Assembly (NCBI RefSeq): GCF_003627815.1 | Contig: NZ_CP032698.1 | Coordinates: forward strand, 2,852,001 to 2,916,000 | DNA: 64,000 nt | Direction of reading: 5' to 3' | From: Streptomyces hundungensis | GTDB taxonomy: Bacteria > Actinomycetota > Actinomycetes > Streptomycetales > Streptomycetaceae | Part shown: positions 52,941-61,493 of the stretch, piece by piece | How positions within the stretch are numbered: the stretch's first letter is position 1 | Layout of the letters: each line of letters opens with the position of its first letter | Program-made: the position numbers and the translations under genes | The notes under the pieces: generated by a model | The model's database searches: none | The model's input: the letters and a program-made list of their open reading frames with translations, nothing else | Told to the model about the DNA's origin: nothing

Positions 52941-54400
52941 CCCGGTACATCCGGCGGGCCGCCGCCTTCTGTCTCGTACTGCTCGTGGCGCTCCTGGTCA
53001 ACGCGGCCCGCGTCCAGGTCCTCCAGGCCGACGCGCTCGACGCCAACCCCGCCAACCGCCGCCTGGCCATTGCCCGTTACCACCAGCCGCGCGGCGCCAT
53101 CGTGGTCGGGAACGAGAGCGTCACCGGATCCCGGGACAGCGGCCAGCAGTTGCGGTACGAGCGGACGTACAAGAACGGGCCGCTGTACGCGCCCGTGACG
53201 GGGTACGCCTCGCAGACGTACGGCACGACGCTGGTGGAGAACGCGGAGGACGCCGTCCTGTCGGGCACCTCCTCGCTCCTGTCGGTGTTCCCGCTGTGGA
53301 ACGACCTCACGCGCGGGCGGCACTCCGGGGGGCGGGCCGTCACCACCGTCAACGCGTCGATGCAGCAGGCCGCGTACGCGGGCCTCGGCGGCAAGAAGGG
53401 CGCGGTCGCCGCGCTCGAACCCGCGACGGGCCGGATCCTGGCGCTGGTCAGCAGCCCCTCCTACGAACCCGGTGTGCTCTCGGGGACCGGCCGGGCGGTG
53501 GAGAGCGCCTGGTCGCGGCTGACCAAGGACGCCGACCAGCCCATGCTCAACCGGGCGATCCGGGGGACCTATCCGCCCGGCTCCGCCTTCAAGATCGTGA
53601 CGGCGGCGGCCGCGCTCGACGCGGGGGTGGTCACCGACGTGGACGCGCCGACCGACACGCCCGATCCCTATGTGCTGCCGAACACGAGCACCACGCTCCC
53701 CAACGAGGCGAGCGGCTGCGGCAACGCGTCACTGACGTACGCGGTCACCGTCTCCTGCAACACGGTGATGGCGGGTCTCGGGGTGAAGGTGGGGCTGCCC
53801 CGCATGCTGGAGGCGGTACGGAAGTTCGGCTTCAACGACACGAAACTGCGGGTCCCGTCCGGGGTCGCCAAGTCGAACTTCGACACCAGGATGAGCCCCG
53901 ACCAGCTGGCGCTCTCCTCCATCGGCCAGTTCGACACGACGGCCACCCCGCTCCAGATGGCGATGGTCTCGGCCGCGGTCGCCAACGGCGGGGACCTCAA
54001 GTACCCCTATCTGGTGGAGCGGACGACGACCTCGCGCGGCACCACCGTCTCCACCACCCGGCCGCGGACCTACCAGCGGGCGATGAACCCGGCGACCGCG
54101 ATGCGGCTGCGGCAGATGATGATCGACGTGGTGCGGACCGGCACCGGCACCAGCGCGGCGATCCCGGGGGCGACGGTCGGCGGCAAGACCGGTACCGCAC
54201 AGAACGGCGTCGGCAACATCGGCAGCCCGTACGCCTGGTTCATCTCCTGGGCGCAGGCGGACGGCGCGGTCCGCCCGGCCGTGGCGGTCGCGGTGGTCGT
54301 CGAGGACGCCTCGGCGAACCGGGGCGACATCAGCGGCGGGGGCGACGCGGCGCCGATCGCGAAGGCGGTGATGGAGGCGGCGCTGGCGGCCCGGCCATGA
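52937..54400 (+). CDS. class B penicillin-binding protein (PbpA type)
   Basis: 487 residues from a GTG overlapping the FtsW/RodA stop. One N-terminal membrane helix (about 7-27), a short dimerisation domain, and a transpeptidase domain with all three active-site motifs: the Ser nucleophile in PPGSAFKIV, SxN as VSCNTVM, and KTGT in VGGKTGTAQNG. It cross-links peptidoglycan and probably works with the upstream polymerase; Streptomyces has several such pairs, one in the Ser/Thr kinase-PBP region. Confidence 0.93.
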   Translation: MTRYIRRAAAFCLVLLVALLVNAARVQVLQADALDANPANRRLAIARYHQPRGAIVVGNESVTGSRDSGQQLRYERTYKNGPLYAPVTGYASQTYGTTLVENAEDAVLSGTSSLLSVFPLWNDLTRGRHSGGRAVTTVNASMQQAAYAGLGGKKGAVAALEPATGRILALVSSPSYEPGVLSGTGRAVESAWSRLTKDADQPMLNRAIRGTYPPGSAFKIVTAAAALDAGVVTDVDAPTDTPDPYVLPNTSTTLPNEASGCGNASLTYAVTVSCNTVMAGLGVKVGLPRMLEAVRKFGFNDTKLRVPSGVAKSNFDTRMSPDQLALSSIGQFDTTATPLQMAMVSAAVANGGDLKYPYLVERTTTSRGTTVSTTRPRTYQRAMNPATAMRLRQMMIDVVRTGTGTSAAIPGATVGGKTGTAQNGVGNIGSPYAWFISWAQADGAVRPAVAVAVVVEDASANRGDISGGGDAAPIAKAVMEAALAARP

Positions 54401-54496
54401 ACGCGGGGCCGCCATGAATACGGGCCCGCCGTGAATACGGGCCCGCCGTGAATACGGGGCCGCCGTGAATTACGGGGCCGTCATGAACGCGGCCCG
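54397..54496. repeat. 17-bp tandem repeat after the PBP gene
   Basis: Five units with a 17-base period: ATGAACGCGGGGCCGCC (overlapping the PBP stop), ATGAATACGGGCCCGCC, GTGAATACGGGCCCGCC, GTGAATACGGGGCCGCC, GTGAATTACGGGGCCGTC (18 bases), then a partial ATGAACGCGGCCCG. Every unit begins with a start-like triplet followed by a TGA in the +1 frame. The array lies between two converging genes. Confidence 0.85.
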
Positions 54497-54523
54497 ACGC
54501 CTGCCGCCCGGTGGGCGCCGCCG

Positions 54524-55630
54524 TCAGGAGGCCGCGCCCTCCTCGATCGCCCCTTCCACCTCCGCCACCCGCGCCGCCTCCTCCTCGGCGAAGCGCTCCT
54601 TGTCGAGCTGTTCGGCGATCTCCTCGTCCTGGGACATCAGAAGGTCCAGGTTGGAGTCGCCGAGGTCGAAGACGCCCATGTCCAGATAGGCCTTCTGAAG
54701 GCGCTCGCCCCACAGGCCGATGTCCTTGACGCAGGGCACGATGCGGCTGAAGAGCAGTTTGCGGAACAGGTGGAGGAACTCGCTCTCCTCGCTCAGCCGC
54801 TCGGCCTCCTTCTTCGGGATGCCGAAGTTCTCCAGGACCTCCACCCCGCGCAGCCGGTCGCGCATCAGATAGCAGCCCTCGATGACGAACTCCTCGCGCT
54901 CCTTCAACTCCGCGTCGGAGAGCTGCTGGTAGTAGTCGCGCAGCGCCATGCGGCCGAAGGCCACGTGCCGGGCCTCGTCCTGCATGACGTACGCCAGTAT
55001 CTGCTTGGGCAGCGGCTTGTCCGTGGTGTCCCTGATCATGCCGAAGGCGGCGAGCGCCAGGCCCTCGATGAGGACCTGCATGCCGAGGTAGGGCATGTCC
55101 CAGCGGGAGTCGCGCAGGGTGTCGCCGAGCAGCGCCTGGAGGTTGTCGTTGACGGGGTAGAGCATGCCGAGCTTCTCGTGCAGGAAGCGGCCGTAGATCT
55201 CGGCGTGCCGGGCCTCGTCCATGGTCTGGGTGGCCGAGTAGAACTTGGCGTCCAGGTCGGGCACGGACTCCACGATGCGGGCGGCGCACACCATGGCGCC
55301 CTGCTCCCCGTGCAGGAACTGGCTGAACTGCCAGGAGGTGTAGTGCAGGCGCAGCTCGCCCTTGTCCCGGTCGGTCATCTTGGCCCAGTACGGGGTGCCG
55401 TAGAGGGTCATCGCCTCGTCCGGGGTGCCCAGCGGGTCGTGGGGGTCGACCTCCAGGGACCAGTCGATGCGCTTGGCGCCGTCCCACTGCTTGTCCTTGC
55501 CCTTCTGGTAGAGGGCGAGCAGCCGGTCACGCCCGTCGTCGTACTCCCAGCTGAAGCGTGCGGAGCCGGAGGCCGGCACCTGCCAGTGGGGTTCCTGCGG
55601 GGCCTTCACATAGAGGTCGTGCGTCGACAC
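54524..55630 (-). CDS. ferritin-like diiron protein
   Basis: 368 residues from a GTG at 55630 with AAGGAG six bases upstream. A helical protein with two copies of the metal-binding E-x-x-H motif, both as DEARH (TMDEARHAEIY and MQDEARHVAFG), plus outer Glu residues in HGEQGAM and LIEGLAL. That layout is the R2-like/ferritin-like diiron fold. It is not a classical ribonucleotide reductase R2. The C-terminus is acidic (EEIAEQLDKERFAEEEAARVAEVEG). It is divergent from another diiron protein gene with 190 bases between; the substrate is unknown. Confidence 0.8.
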   Translation of the reverse strand: MSTHDLYVKAPQEPHWQVPASGSARFSWEYDDGRDRLLALYQKGKDKQWDGAKRIDWSLEVDPHDPLGTPDEAMTLYGTPYWAKMTDRDKGELRLHYTSWQFSQFLHGEQGAMVCAARIVESVPDLDAKFYSATQTMDEARHAEIYGRFLHEKLGMLYPVNDNLQALLGDTLRDSRWDMPYLGMQVLIEGLALAAFGMIRDTTDKPLPKQILAYVMQDEARHVAFGRMALRDYYQQLSDAELKEREEFVIEGCYLMRDRLRGVEVLENFGIPKKEAERLSEESEFLHLFRKLLFSRIVPCVKDIGLWGERLQKAYLDMGVFDLGDSNLDLLMSQDEEIAEQLDKERFAEEEAARVAEVEGAIEEGAAS

Positions 55631-55767
55631 GTGCGGCTCCTTCGCCTCGCGGACGGCGTCGTCCGGCGACTCAACTCCTGCACACCCTTGTGCAGTTGGC
55701 AGGTTCACACGCCGGTAGACGCGGGGTCAACAAGTCGCGCACAAGGGATTGACGAGCTTGCTGACGG

Positions 55768-55790
55768 GGAGTCTCATAACGAGTGACTCC
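55768..55790. promoter_or_regulatory. inverted repeat between the divergent diiron genes
   Basis: GGAGTC-N11-GACTCC. It lies in the 190-base divergent promoter region, just after a TTGACG box (55749-55755) and 30 bases before the AurF-like start. It is a candidate operator for the TetR regulator encoded downstream; no binding evidence. Confidence 0.4.
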
Positions 55791-55820
55791 AGGTAACCCA
55801 GCCACGAGGTGCCCCTCGCC

Positions 55821-56750
55821 ATGACAACCGTGACCGAACGCGAAGCGCTCCGCGACGCACTCGGCCTGCTCAGGGACCGCGAGCAGGTCGCCGAGCGGCT
55901 GCTCGAATCGTCCGCCAAGCACTCCTTCGACCCCGACAAGGAGCTGGACTGGGACGCCCCCGTCGAGGACGGGAAGTGGTTCTGGCCGCCGGAGCTCCTG
56001 TCGCTGTACGACACCCCGCTGTGGCGCCGGATGTCCGAGGACCAGCGCATGGACCTCGCCCGCCACGAGGCCGCCTCGCTCGCCTCACTCGGGATCTGGT
56101 TCGAGATCATCCTGATGCAGCTGCTCGTACGGCACATCTACGACAAGTCGCTCACCAGCAACCACGTCCGCTACGCGCTCACCGAGATAGCCGACGAGTG
56201 CCGGCACTCGATGATGTTCGCCCGCATGATCAAGAAGGGCGGGGCGCCGACGTACCGGGTGCCGCGGATCTACCACAACCTCGCGCGCGTCCTGAAGACC
56301 GTCTCCACCACCCCGGGGTCGTTCGCCGCCACCCTGCTCGGCGAGGAGATCCTGGACTGGATGCAGCGCCTGACCTTCCCGGACGACCGCATCCAGACCA
56401 TCGTGCGCGGCGTCACCCGCATCCACGTGGTCGAGGAGGCCCGCCATGTCCGGTACGCACGCGAGGAGTTGAGGCGGCAGATGGTCTCCGCGCCGCGCTG
56501 GGAACGGGAGTTGACGCGCCTGAGCTGCGGTGAGGCGGCCCGCGTCTTCGCCACCTGCTTCGTCAACCCCCAGGTGTACGAGAACGTCGGCCTCGACCGG
56601 CGCGAGGCCGTCGCCCAGGTGAAGGCGAGCGGCCACCGCCGCGAGGTGATGCAGAGCGGGGCGAGCCGCCTCACCGAATTCCTCGATGACATAGGCGTGA
56701 TGAACGGGGTCAGCCGGCGGCTGTGGAGGAGCTCGGGACTGCTGGCCTGA
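55821..56750 (+). CDS. AurF-like diiron oxygenase
   Basis: 309 residues. Family of p-aminobenzoate N-oxygenase AurF. The metal ligands can be followed: LARHEAASLASLGIWFEI, ADECRHSMMFARM and HVVEEARHVRYAREE with E-x-x-H pairs. AurF oxidises an aryl amine to nitro; many relatives have unknown substrates. The ATG at 55821 follows GAGG by eleven bases; a GTG at 55809 is an alternative. The last 51 bases of the gene recur just downstream. Confidence 0.82.
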   Translation: MTTVTEREALRDALGLLRDREQVAERLLESSAKHSFDPDKELDWDAPVEDGKWFWPPELLSLYDTPLWRRMSEDQRMDLARHEAASLASLGIWFEIILMQLLVRHIYDKSLTSNHVRYALTEIADECRHSMMFARMIKKGGAPTYRVPRIYHNLARVLKTVSTTPGSFAATLLGEEILDWMQRLTFPDDRIQTIVRGVTRIHVVEEARHVRYAREELRRQMVSAPRWERELTRLSCGEAARVFATCFVNPQVYENVGLDRREAVAQVKASGHRREVMQSGASRLTEFLDDIGVMNGVSRRLWRSSGLLA

Positions 56751-56840
56751 CGACATAGCCACGCGGCGGAGCCGCACATAGGACGCAGCATGAACGGGGT
56801 CAGCCGGCGGCTGTGGAAGAGCTCGGGACTGCTGGCGTAA
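56700..56840 (+). repeat. duplicated 3' end of the AurF-like gene
   Basis: Copy 1 (56700-56750) is the end of the gene; copy 2 (56790-56840) lies 39 bases further. 48 of 51 bases match. Both encode MNGVSRRLW(R/K)SSGLLA and a stop. The three changes are AGG to AAG, GCC to GCG and TGA to TAA, that is, conservative, silent and stop-to-stop. Weaker similarity (ACATAGG) extends upstream of each copy. Copy 2 is preceded by AGGA at a suitable distance from its ATG, so it could be a 16-codon reading frame. Confidence 0.9.
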
Positions 56841-56869
56841 AGGCCGTTCAGGGGGATTACGCTGCCCCC

Positions 56870-57595
56870 ATGACCTCACCCGCCGCCACCCCCGCGTACC
56901 GCAGGCTCAGCGTCGAGGAGCGCCGCACCCAGCTCCTCGGCGCGGCCCTGTCGCTCTTCGCGCACCGGGCGCCGGAGGACGTGTCGCTCGACGACGTGGC
57001 CGAGGCGGCGGGGGTCTCGCGGCCGCTGGTCTACCGCTACTTCCCGGGCGGCAAGCAGCAGTTGTACGAGGCCGCGCTGCGGTCGGCCGCCGACGAGCTG
57101 GAGCTGTGCTTCGCCGAGGCGCAGAGCGGTCCGCTCACCCAGCGGCTCACCAGGGTCCTGGACCGCTACCTCACGTTCGTCGACGAGCACGACGCCGGGT
57201 TCTCGGCGCTGCTCCAGGGCGGCAGCATGGCCGAGACGTCCCGCACGACGGCGATCGTGGACGAGGTGCGGCGGGCCGCGGCCGAGCAGATCCTGGTCCA
57301 TCTGGAGGTGGCGGAGCCCGGCCCCCGGCTGCGGATGATGGTGCGCACCTGGATCGCGGCCGTCGAGGCGGCGTCCCTGATCTGGCTCGACGAGGACAAG
57401 CAGCCCCCGCTGGCCGAGCTGCGCGACTGGCTGGTGGACCATCTGGTGGCGCTGCTCACCGTCACGGCCGCCACCGACGAGCAGACCGCGGCCGCGGTGC
57501 GCGGCGCGCTCGCCCACGAGTCGGCCGAGGGCGCGGCCGGGGTGCTGGCCCGCCGGGTGATACCCGTCGTGAGCGGGGCGGGCCACCTGCTGTGA
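56870..57595 (+). CDS. TetR-family transcriptional regulator
   Basis: 241 residues. N-terminal HTH (about 15-65): [41 protein letters not shown]. The C-terminal ligand domain is helical and of unknown specificity. No ribosome binding site is at a normal distance, while TACGCT lies six bases before the ATG, so a leaderless mRNA is possible. It is in line after the AurF-like gene and may control the two diiron genes. Confidence 0.88.
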   Translation: MTSPAATPAYRRLSVEERRTQLLGAALSLFAHRAPEDVSLDDVAEAAGVSRPLVYRYFPGGKQQLYEAALRSAADELELCFAEAQSGPLTQRLTRVLDRYLTFVDEHDAGFSALLQGGSMAETSRTTAIVDEVRRAAAEQILVHLEVAEPGPRLRMMVRTWIAAVEAASLIWLDEDKQPPLAELRDWLVDHLVALLTVTAATDEQTAAAVRGALAHESAEGAAGVLARRVIPVVSGAGHLL

Positions 57596-57605
57596 GACTT
57601 GGGGG

Positions 57606-57905
57606 GTGCGAAGCGAGAACACCCTCTTTGTGGGCGGCCCCCTCGACGGGCGCGTCCTGCCGGTACTGACCGGCCCGACCGGCAAACCGCCGCAGTGGTA
57701 CGAGGTGCCCGTGCCCGATGCCGAGGGCGGCCCGGCGACGGTGTACGCCTACCGCCTGGAGCCTGCCTCCCACACCAAACGGCTCGGACTGCCGCGCGGC
57801 TGGAAGTACACCTATGTGCCCGAGGGCCGCGAGCCGCGCCGCTGGCCATGGACGAAGAAGGGCGGCGGCGCAAGCCCCCGCACCGGTGTGCCGCCGCACG
57901 AGTGA
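57606..57905 (+). CDS. small conserved-looking hypothetical protein
   Basis: 99 residues from a GTG, ten bases after the TetR stop and preceded by a G run. It begins [20 protein letters not shown]; small actinobacterial and phage proteins often start with such a GGPxDGR motif. The remainder is basic, with [17 protein letters not shown]. The role is unknown. Probably cotranscribed with the TetR gene. Confidence 0.65.
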   Translation: MRSENTLFVGGPLDGRVLPVLTGPTGKPPQWYEVPVPDAEGGPATVYAYRLEPASHTKRLGLPRGWKYTYVPEGREPRRWPWTKKGGGASPRTGVPPHE

Positions 57906-58007
57906 GCCGAATACCCCGTTCACTTCTCCCAGCACGATGGCGACCGGGACGCGTGCCACGATCCGGTGGGGGCCGGAAGGACCGGCTCCGCAACCGGAGG
58001 TGAGCAC

Positions 58008-59171
58008 ATGTCAGCTCGCGTGCGCTCGGTGTGCGCGATGGCCGTCGCGGCGGCCCTGGCGACGGCCGCGGTGGGCCCGCTCGCGGTGGCGGCGCCCCAG
58101 CCGCCCGGCGAGTCCTCCACCGTGCTGCCCGCGGGACCCGAGGCCTCGGCCTCGGCCCTGCTGACCCAGCTCCAGACGCTGTTCCGGCAGACGGAGGAGG
58201 CGACGGAGGCGTACAACGCCACCGATGTCGAGTTGAAGCGCCGCGAGGAGGAGGACAAGAAGCTCGCCGCCTCGCTGGCCACCGCCCGTTCCGCGCTCGC
58301 GCACAGTCGCGGCGAAGCGGGCCGGCTCGCCCGCGAGCAGTACCAGGGGCGCAGCGAACTCTCCACGTATCTGCGTCTGTTGCTGGCCCGGGACCCGCAG
58401 AGCGCGCTCGACCAGCGCCATGTCCTGGACCGCGCGGCCGGTGAACGGCAGGCCGCGGTGGACCGGCTGACCCACGGCGAGCAGCGGGCCGCCGACCTCG
58501 CCCGGGCGTCGCGCCAGGCCCTCGACGAGCAACAGGCGCTCGCGCGGCGACAGCGCCAGGCCAAGGACGACGTCGAACTCCGCCTCAAGGAGGTCGAGAA
58601 GCTGCTGGCCGACCTCTCGCCCGAGCAGCTCGCCGAGCTCACCCGGCTCGAGGCGCAGGGGACCGAGAAAGCCCAGGAGAGCCTGCTCGCCTCGGGCGCC
58701 CTGAGCGGAACGCGGGCCCCCTCCGCGGCGGGCGACCGGGCGCTGACCTACGCCGTCGAGCAGATCGGCAAGCCGTATGTGTGGGGCGCGGAGGGGCCGG
58801 AGTCCTACGACTGCTCGGGGCTCACCTCGCAGGCGTGGGCGCACGCGGGCCGCGCGATCCCGCGCACCAGCCAGGAGCAGTGGGCCGAGCTGCCCCGCGT
58901 CCCGCTGACCTCGCTGCGCCCCGGCGACCTGGTGATCTACTTCCCGACCGCCACCCATGTGGCGATGTATCTGGGCGACGGCCTGGTGGTGCAGGCGCCG
59001 CGCCCCGGCAGCCACGTCAAGGTGTCCCCGATCGCCGCCAATCCGCTGCTCGGCGCGGTCCGGCCGGACCCGGCGGCGGACGCGCTGTCCTCGTACCACC
59101 CCCCGAAGCTCCCCGAGGGAGCGGCGCAGGGGGTGGACACGGGGTACTCGGCCGAGTCCGGGCCCGCCTAG
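58008..59171 (+). CDS. secreted NlpC/P60 peptidoglycan hydrolase
   Basis: 387 residues from an ATG with GGAGG seven bases upstream. Signal peptide about 1-34, a long coiled coil (about 45-235, with many ELKRREEEDKKL-like heptads), and a C-terminal NlpC/P60 domain (about 250-345) with the catalytic Cys in YDCSGLTSQAW and His in ATHVAMYLG. It cuts between D-Glu and the diamino acid of stem peptides outside the cell. The stop codon overlaps that of the convergent monooxygenase gene in a single CTAG. Confidence 0.92.
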   Translation: MSARVRSVCAMAVAAALATAAVGPLAVAAPQPPGESSTVLPAGPEASASALLTQLQTLFRQTEEATEAYNATDVELKRREEEDKKLAASLATARSALAHSRGEAGRLAREQYQGRSELSTYLRLLLARDPQSALDQRHVLDRAAGERQAAVDRLTHGEQRAADLARASRQALDEQQALARRQRQAKDDVELRLKEVEKLLADLSPEQLAELTRLEAQGTEKAQESLLASGALSGTRAPSAAGDRALTYAVEQIGKPYVWGAEGPESYDCSGLTSQAWAHAGRAIPRTSQEQWAELPRVPLTSLRPGDLVIYFPTATHVAMYLGDGLVVQAPRPGSHVKVSPIAANPLLGAVRPDPAADALSSYHPPKLPEGAAQGVDTGYSAESGPA

Positions 59172-60439
59172 GCCTGGGTCTGGGTCTGGGTCTGGGCCTG
59201 GGCCTGGGCGCCCGCGACCTCGGCGAGGTAGGCGGCGGTCTTCTCCGGCTCGTAGAAGAAGTTCTCGAAGTCGGCCGGGTCGTCGAAGCCGTTGGCGAAG
59301 CGGTCCGCGGCCGGCTGGAGCTGACCGGCCGCGCCGATCAGGTTCAGGACGTGCTCCGGGGGCACCCCGAGCATGGCGTTGGTCCACTTCGTGACGTGCT
59401 GCGCGGTGTCCCAGTAACGGTCGAAGGCGGACCGCATCCACGCCTCGTCGAACTCCTTCTCGCCGTGCTCGACGATCGAGGAGAGGTACGAAGCGGCGCA
59501 CTTGGACGCCGAGTTGGAGCCCTGGCCGGTGATCGGGTCGTTCGCCACGACGACGTCGGCGACGCCGAGGACCAGGCCGCCGCCGGGCAGCCGGCCGATC
59601 GGGTTGCGGACGGTCGGCGCGTAGCGGCCCGCCAACGTGCCGCCGCCGTCGGTCAGTTCGACCTTGGTGGCCCGGGCGTACTCCCACGGCAGGAACTTCT
59701 CCATGAGTTCCAGGGTGAGCGACAGGTGCTCGGCGGGGTCCGTCACGCCGTTGAAGACATCCAGCGGCCCGCCGGGCACGCCCTCCCAGAACAGGATGTC
59801 CGCGCGGCCCGAGGTGGTCAGGGTCGGCATCACGAACAGCTCGCCCACGCCGGGCACCAGGTTGCAGCGCACCGCGTCGAACTCGGGGTGTTCCGGGCGC
59901 GGGCCGAGCCCGTGCACATAGGAGACCGCGAGCGCGCGCTGCGGCTCCGTGTACGGGGAGCGCGAGGCGTCCCGGCCGAACATCGAGACGAGCTCGCCCT
60001 TGCCCGCGGAGACCAGGACCAGGTCGTAGGTGCGGGCGAAGAAGTCGAGGTCGGAGACGGCCGCGCCGTGGATGACCAACTGGCCGCCGCGCTGGGCGAA
60101 GGTCTCCATCCAGCCGGCCATCTTGACCCGCTGGTCCACGGACTGCGCGTACCCCTTGAGCTTGCCCACCCAGTCGATGGCGCGGGTGGCGTCGGGGGCG
60201 GCGACCGAGACGCCGACGCCCTCGATGCGCGGGGCCTGGGACTCCCAGAAGTTCAGCCCGAGGTCGCGCTCGTGCTGGAGCGCGGTGTGGAACATGCACT
60301 GCGTGGACATGACCCGGCCGGACCGGATCTCGTCCGCCGTGCGGTTCGACATCAGGGTGACCTCGTACCCCTGCGCCTGGAGGCCGAGGGCAAGCTGGAG
60401 GCCGGACTGGCCGGCTCCGACGATGAGTATTCTCCGCAT
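59168..60439 (-). CDS. styrene/indole monooxygenase-like flavoprotein
   Basis: 423 residues. N-terminal FAD-binding Rossmann fold MRRILIVGAGQSGLQLALGL, and family-wide segments MFHTALQHERDLGLNFWE, RNPIGRLPGGG and VVVANDPITGQGSNSASK. StyA-type enzymes epoxidise styrene or indole using FADH2 from a separate reductase; no reductase gene (StyB) is in the window. The C-terminal AQAQAQTQTQTQA comes from a CTGGGT/CTGGGC hexanucleotide repeat (59172-59207) and is likely disordered. Physiological substrate unknown. Confidence 0.88.
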   Translation of the reverse strand: MRRILIVGAGQSGLQLALGLQAQGYEVTLMSNRTADEIRSGRVMSTQCMFHTALQHERDLGLNFWESQAPRIEGVGVSVAAPDATRAIDWVGKLKGYAQSVDQRVKMAGWMETFAQRGGQLVIHGAAVSDLDFFARTYDLVLVSAGKGELVSMFGRDASRSPYTEPQRALAVSYVHGLGPRPEHPEFDAVRCNLVPGVGELFVMPTLTTSGRADILFWEGVPGGPLDVFNGVTDPAEHLSLTLELMEKFLPWEYARATKVELTDGGGTLAGRYAPTVRNPIGRLPGGGLVLGVADVVVANDPITGQGSNSASKCAASYLSSIVEHGEKEFDEAWMRSAFDRYWDTAQHVTKWTNAMLGVPPEHVLNLIGAAGQLQPAADRFANGFDDPADFENFFYEPEKTAAYLAEVAGAQAQAQTQTQTQA

Positions 60440-60487
60440 GCGGGACCGTTCTCCGTTATGTGCGTAGCGAACCGTGGGGGGCGGGGT

Positions 60488-61105
60488 CTATTCGGGGCAG
60501 GCTTCGAGCGCGTGGGCCACCAGGCCCAGCAGGGACTCGATCACCGAGGCCCGGTCGCGCGCGTCCATGATCACCACCGGGATGTGCGGCGCCACCGTGA
60601 GCGCCTCGCGCACGTCCTCGGGCTCGAAGGACTCGGTGCCCTCGAAGTGGTTGACGGCCACGATGTACGGAAGCCCGCAGCTCTCGAAGTAGTCGAGCGC
60701 GGGGAAGCAGTCCGACAGGCGCCGGGTGTCGGCGAGCACGATCGCGCCGATCGCCCCGCGCACGATGTCGTCCCACATGAACCAGAACCGCTGCTGCCCG
60801 GGCGTGCCGAACACGTACAGGACGAGGTCGTCGTCGAGGGTGATGCGGCCGAAGTCCATGGCGACGGTGGTGGTCACCTTGTCCGGGGTCGCCGACAGGT
60901 CGTCGGTGGCCTCGCTGGCCTGGGTCATCACCGCCTCGGTCTGGAGCGGGGTGATCTCGGAGACCGCCGATACGAAGGTGGTCTTGCCCACGCCGAAGCC
61001 GCCCGCGACCACGACCTTGGTCGCGATGGGGGCCTTGCTGCGGTCCTGCTGCCAGGGGAGCAACTCCTCGTCGGGGACGAGAAGTTCAGAGGCGGCGGAG
61101 TCCAC
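60488..61105 (-). CDS. conservon GTP-binding protein (CvnD)
   Basis: 205 residues from a GTG at 61105, overlapping the DUF742 gene by 20 bases. P-loop GGFGVGKTTFV, switch region VTTTVAMDFG and G3 FGTPGQQRF are clear. The G4 position reads VNHFEG instead of NKxD, which is usual for this family but unlike Ras. It is the GTPase of a four-gene conservon (kinase-like, roadblock, DUF742, GTPase) resembling a bacterial version of a G-protein-coupled receptor system. Confidence 0.92.
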   Translation of the reverse strand: MDSAASELLVPDEELLPWQQDRSKAPIATKVVVAGGFGVGKTTFVSAVSEITPLQTEAVMTQASEATDDLSATPDKVTTTVAMDFGRITLDDDLVLYVFGTPGQQRFWFMWDDIVRGAIGAIVLADTRRLSDCFPALDYFESCGLPYIVAVNHFEGTESFEPEDVREALTVAPHIPVVIMDARDRASVIESLLGLVAHALEACPE

Positions 61106-61493
61106 TGAGCACCCTTTCGAGCAGTGCGCGGTTCGGCTGACCGGGGCTGTGCCCGGTCCCGTACACACGGATTCTTCCCTGGTCGGCGAGGTCGCTGAGC
61201 AGCACGCGCACCACGCCGAGCGGCATCTTGAGCAGCGCCGATATCTCCGCGACCGTGCGCATCGCGCGGCAGATCTCCACGATGGCCAGCATCTCCGGCA
61301 TGACCCGGTGGGTGCGGCCGCCGAGCTCCTTGCGCTCCGGCGGCGCCTCGATGGCCGCGACGAACGTCTCGACGAGCAGCACATGGCCGAACCGGGTGCG
61401 GCCACCGGTCAGCGAGTACGGGCGGACGCGGGCGGGCTTCTTGTCGGCGCCGCGTATCGGGAGCCGCGCGGACTTCTCGGCGGGCGGGGTCAC
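61086..61493 (-). CDS. conservon DUF742 protein (CvnC)
   Basis: 135 residues from a GTG overlapping the roadblock gene stop (GTGA, 61490-61493). It has the family pattern RVRPYSLTGGRTR and a C-terminal winged helix (EISALLKMPLGVVRVLLSDLADQGRI). DUF742 proteins are thought to bind the other conservon proteins. Third gene of the operon. Confidence 0.92.
   Translation of the reverse strand: MTPPAEKSARLPIRGADKKPARVRPYSLTGGRTRFGHVLLVETFVAAIEAPPERKELGGRTHRVMPEMLAIVEICRAMRTVAEISALLKMPLGVVRVLLSDLADQGRIRVYGTGHSPGQPNRALLERVLSGLRRL

Noticed and set aside
57906..58007. Possible c-di-AMP (ydaO) riboswitch before the NlpC/P60 gene
   Set aside because: Such riboswitches precede some Streptomyces wall hydrolase genes, but the gap is only 102 bases and none of the conserved blocks could be found.
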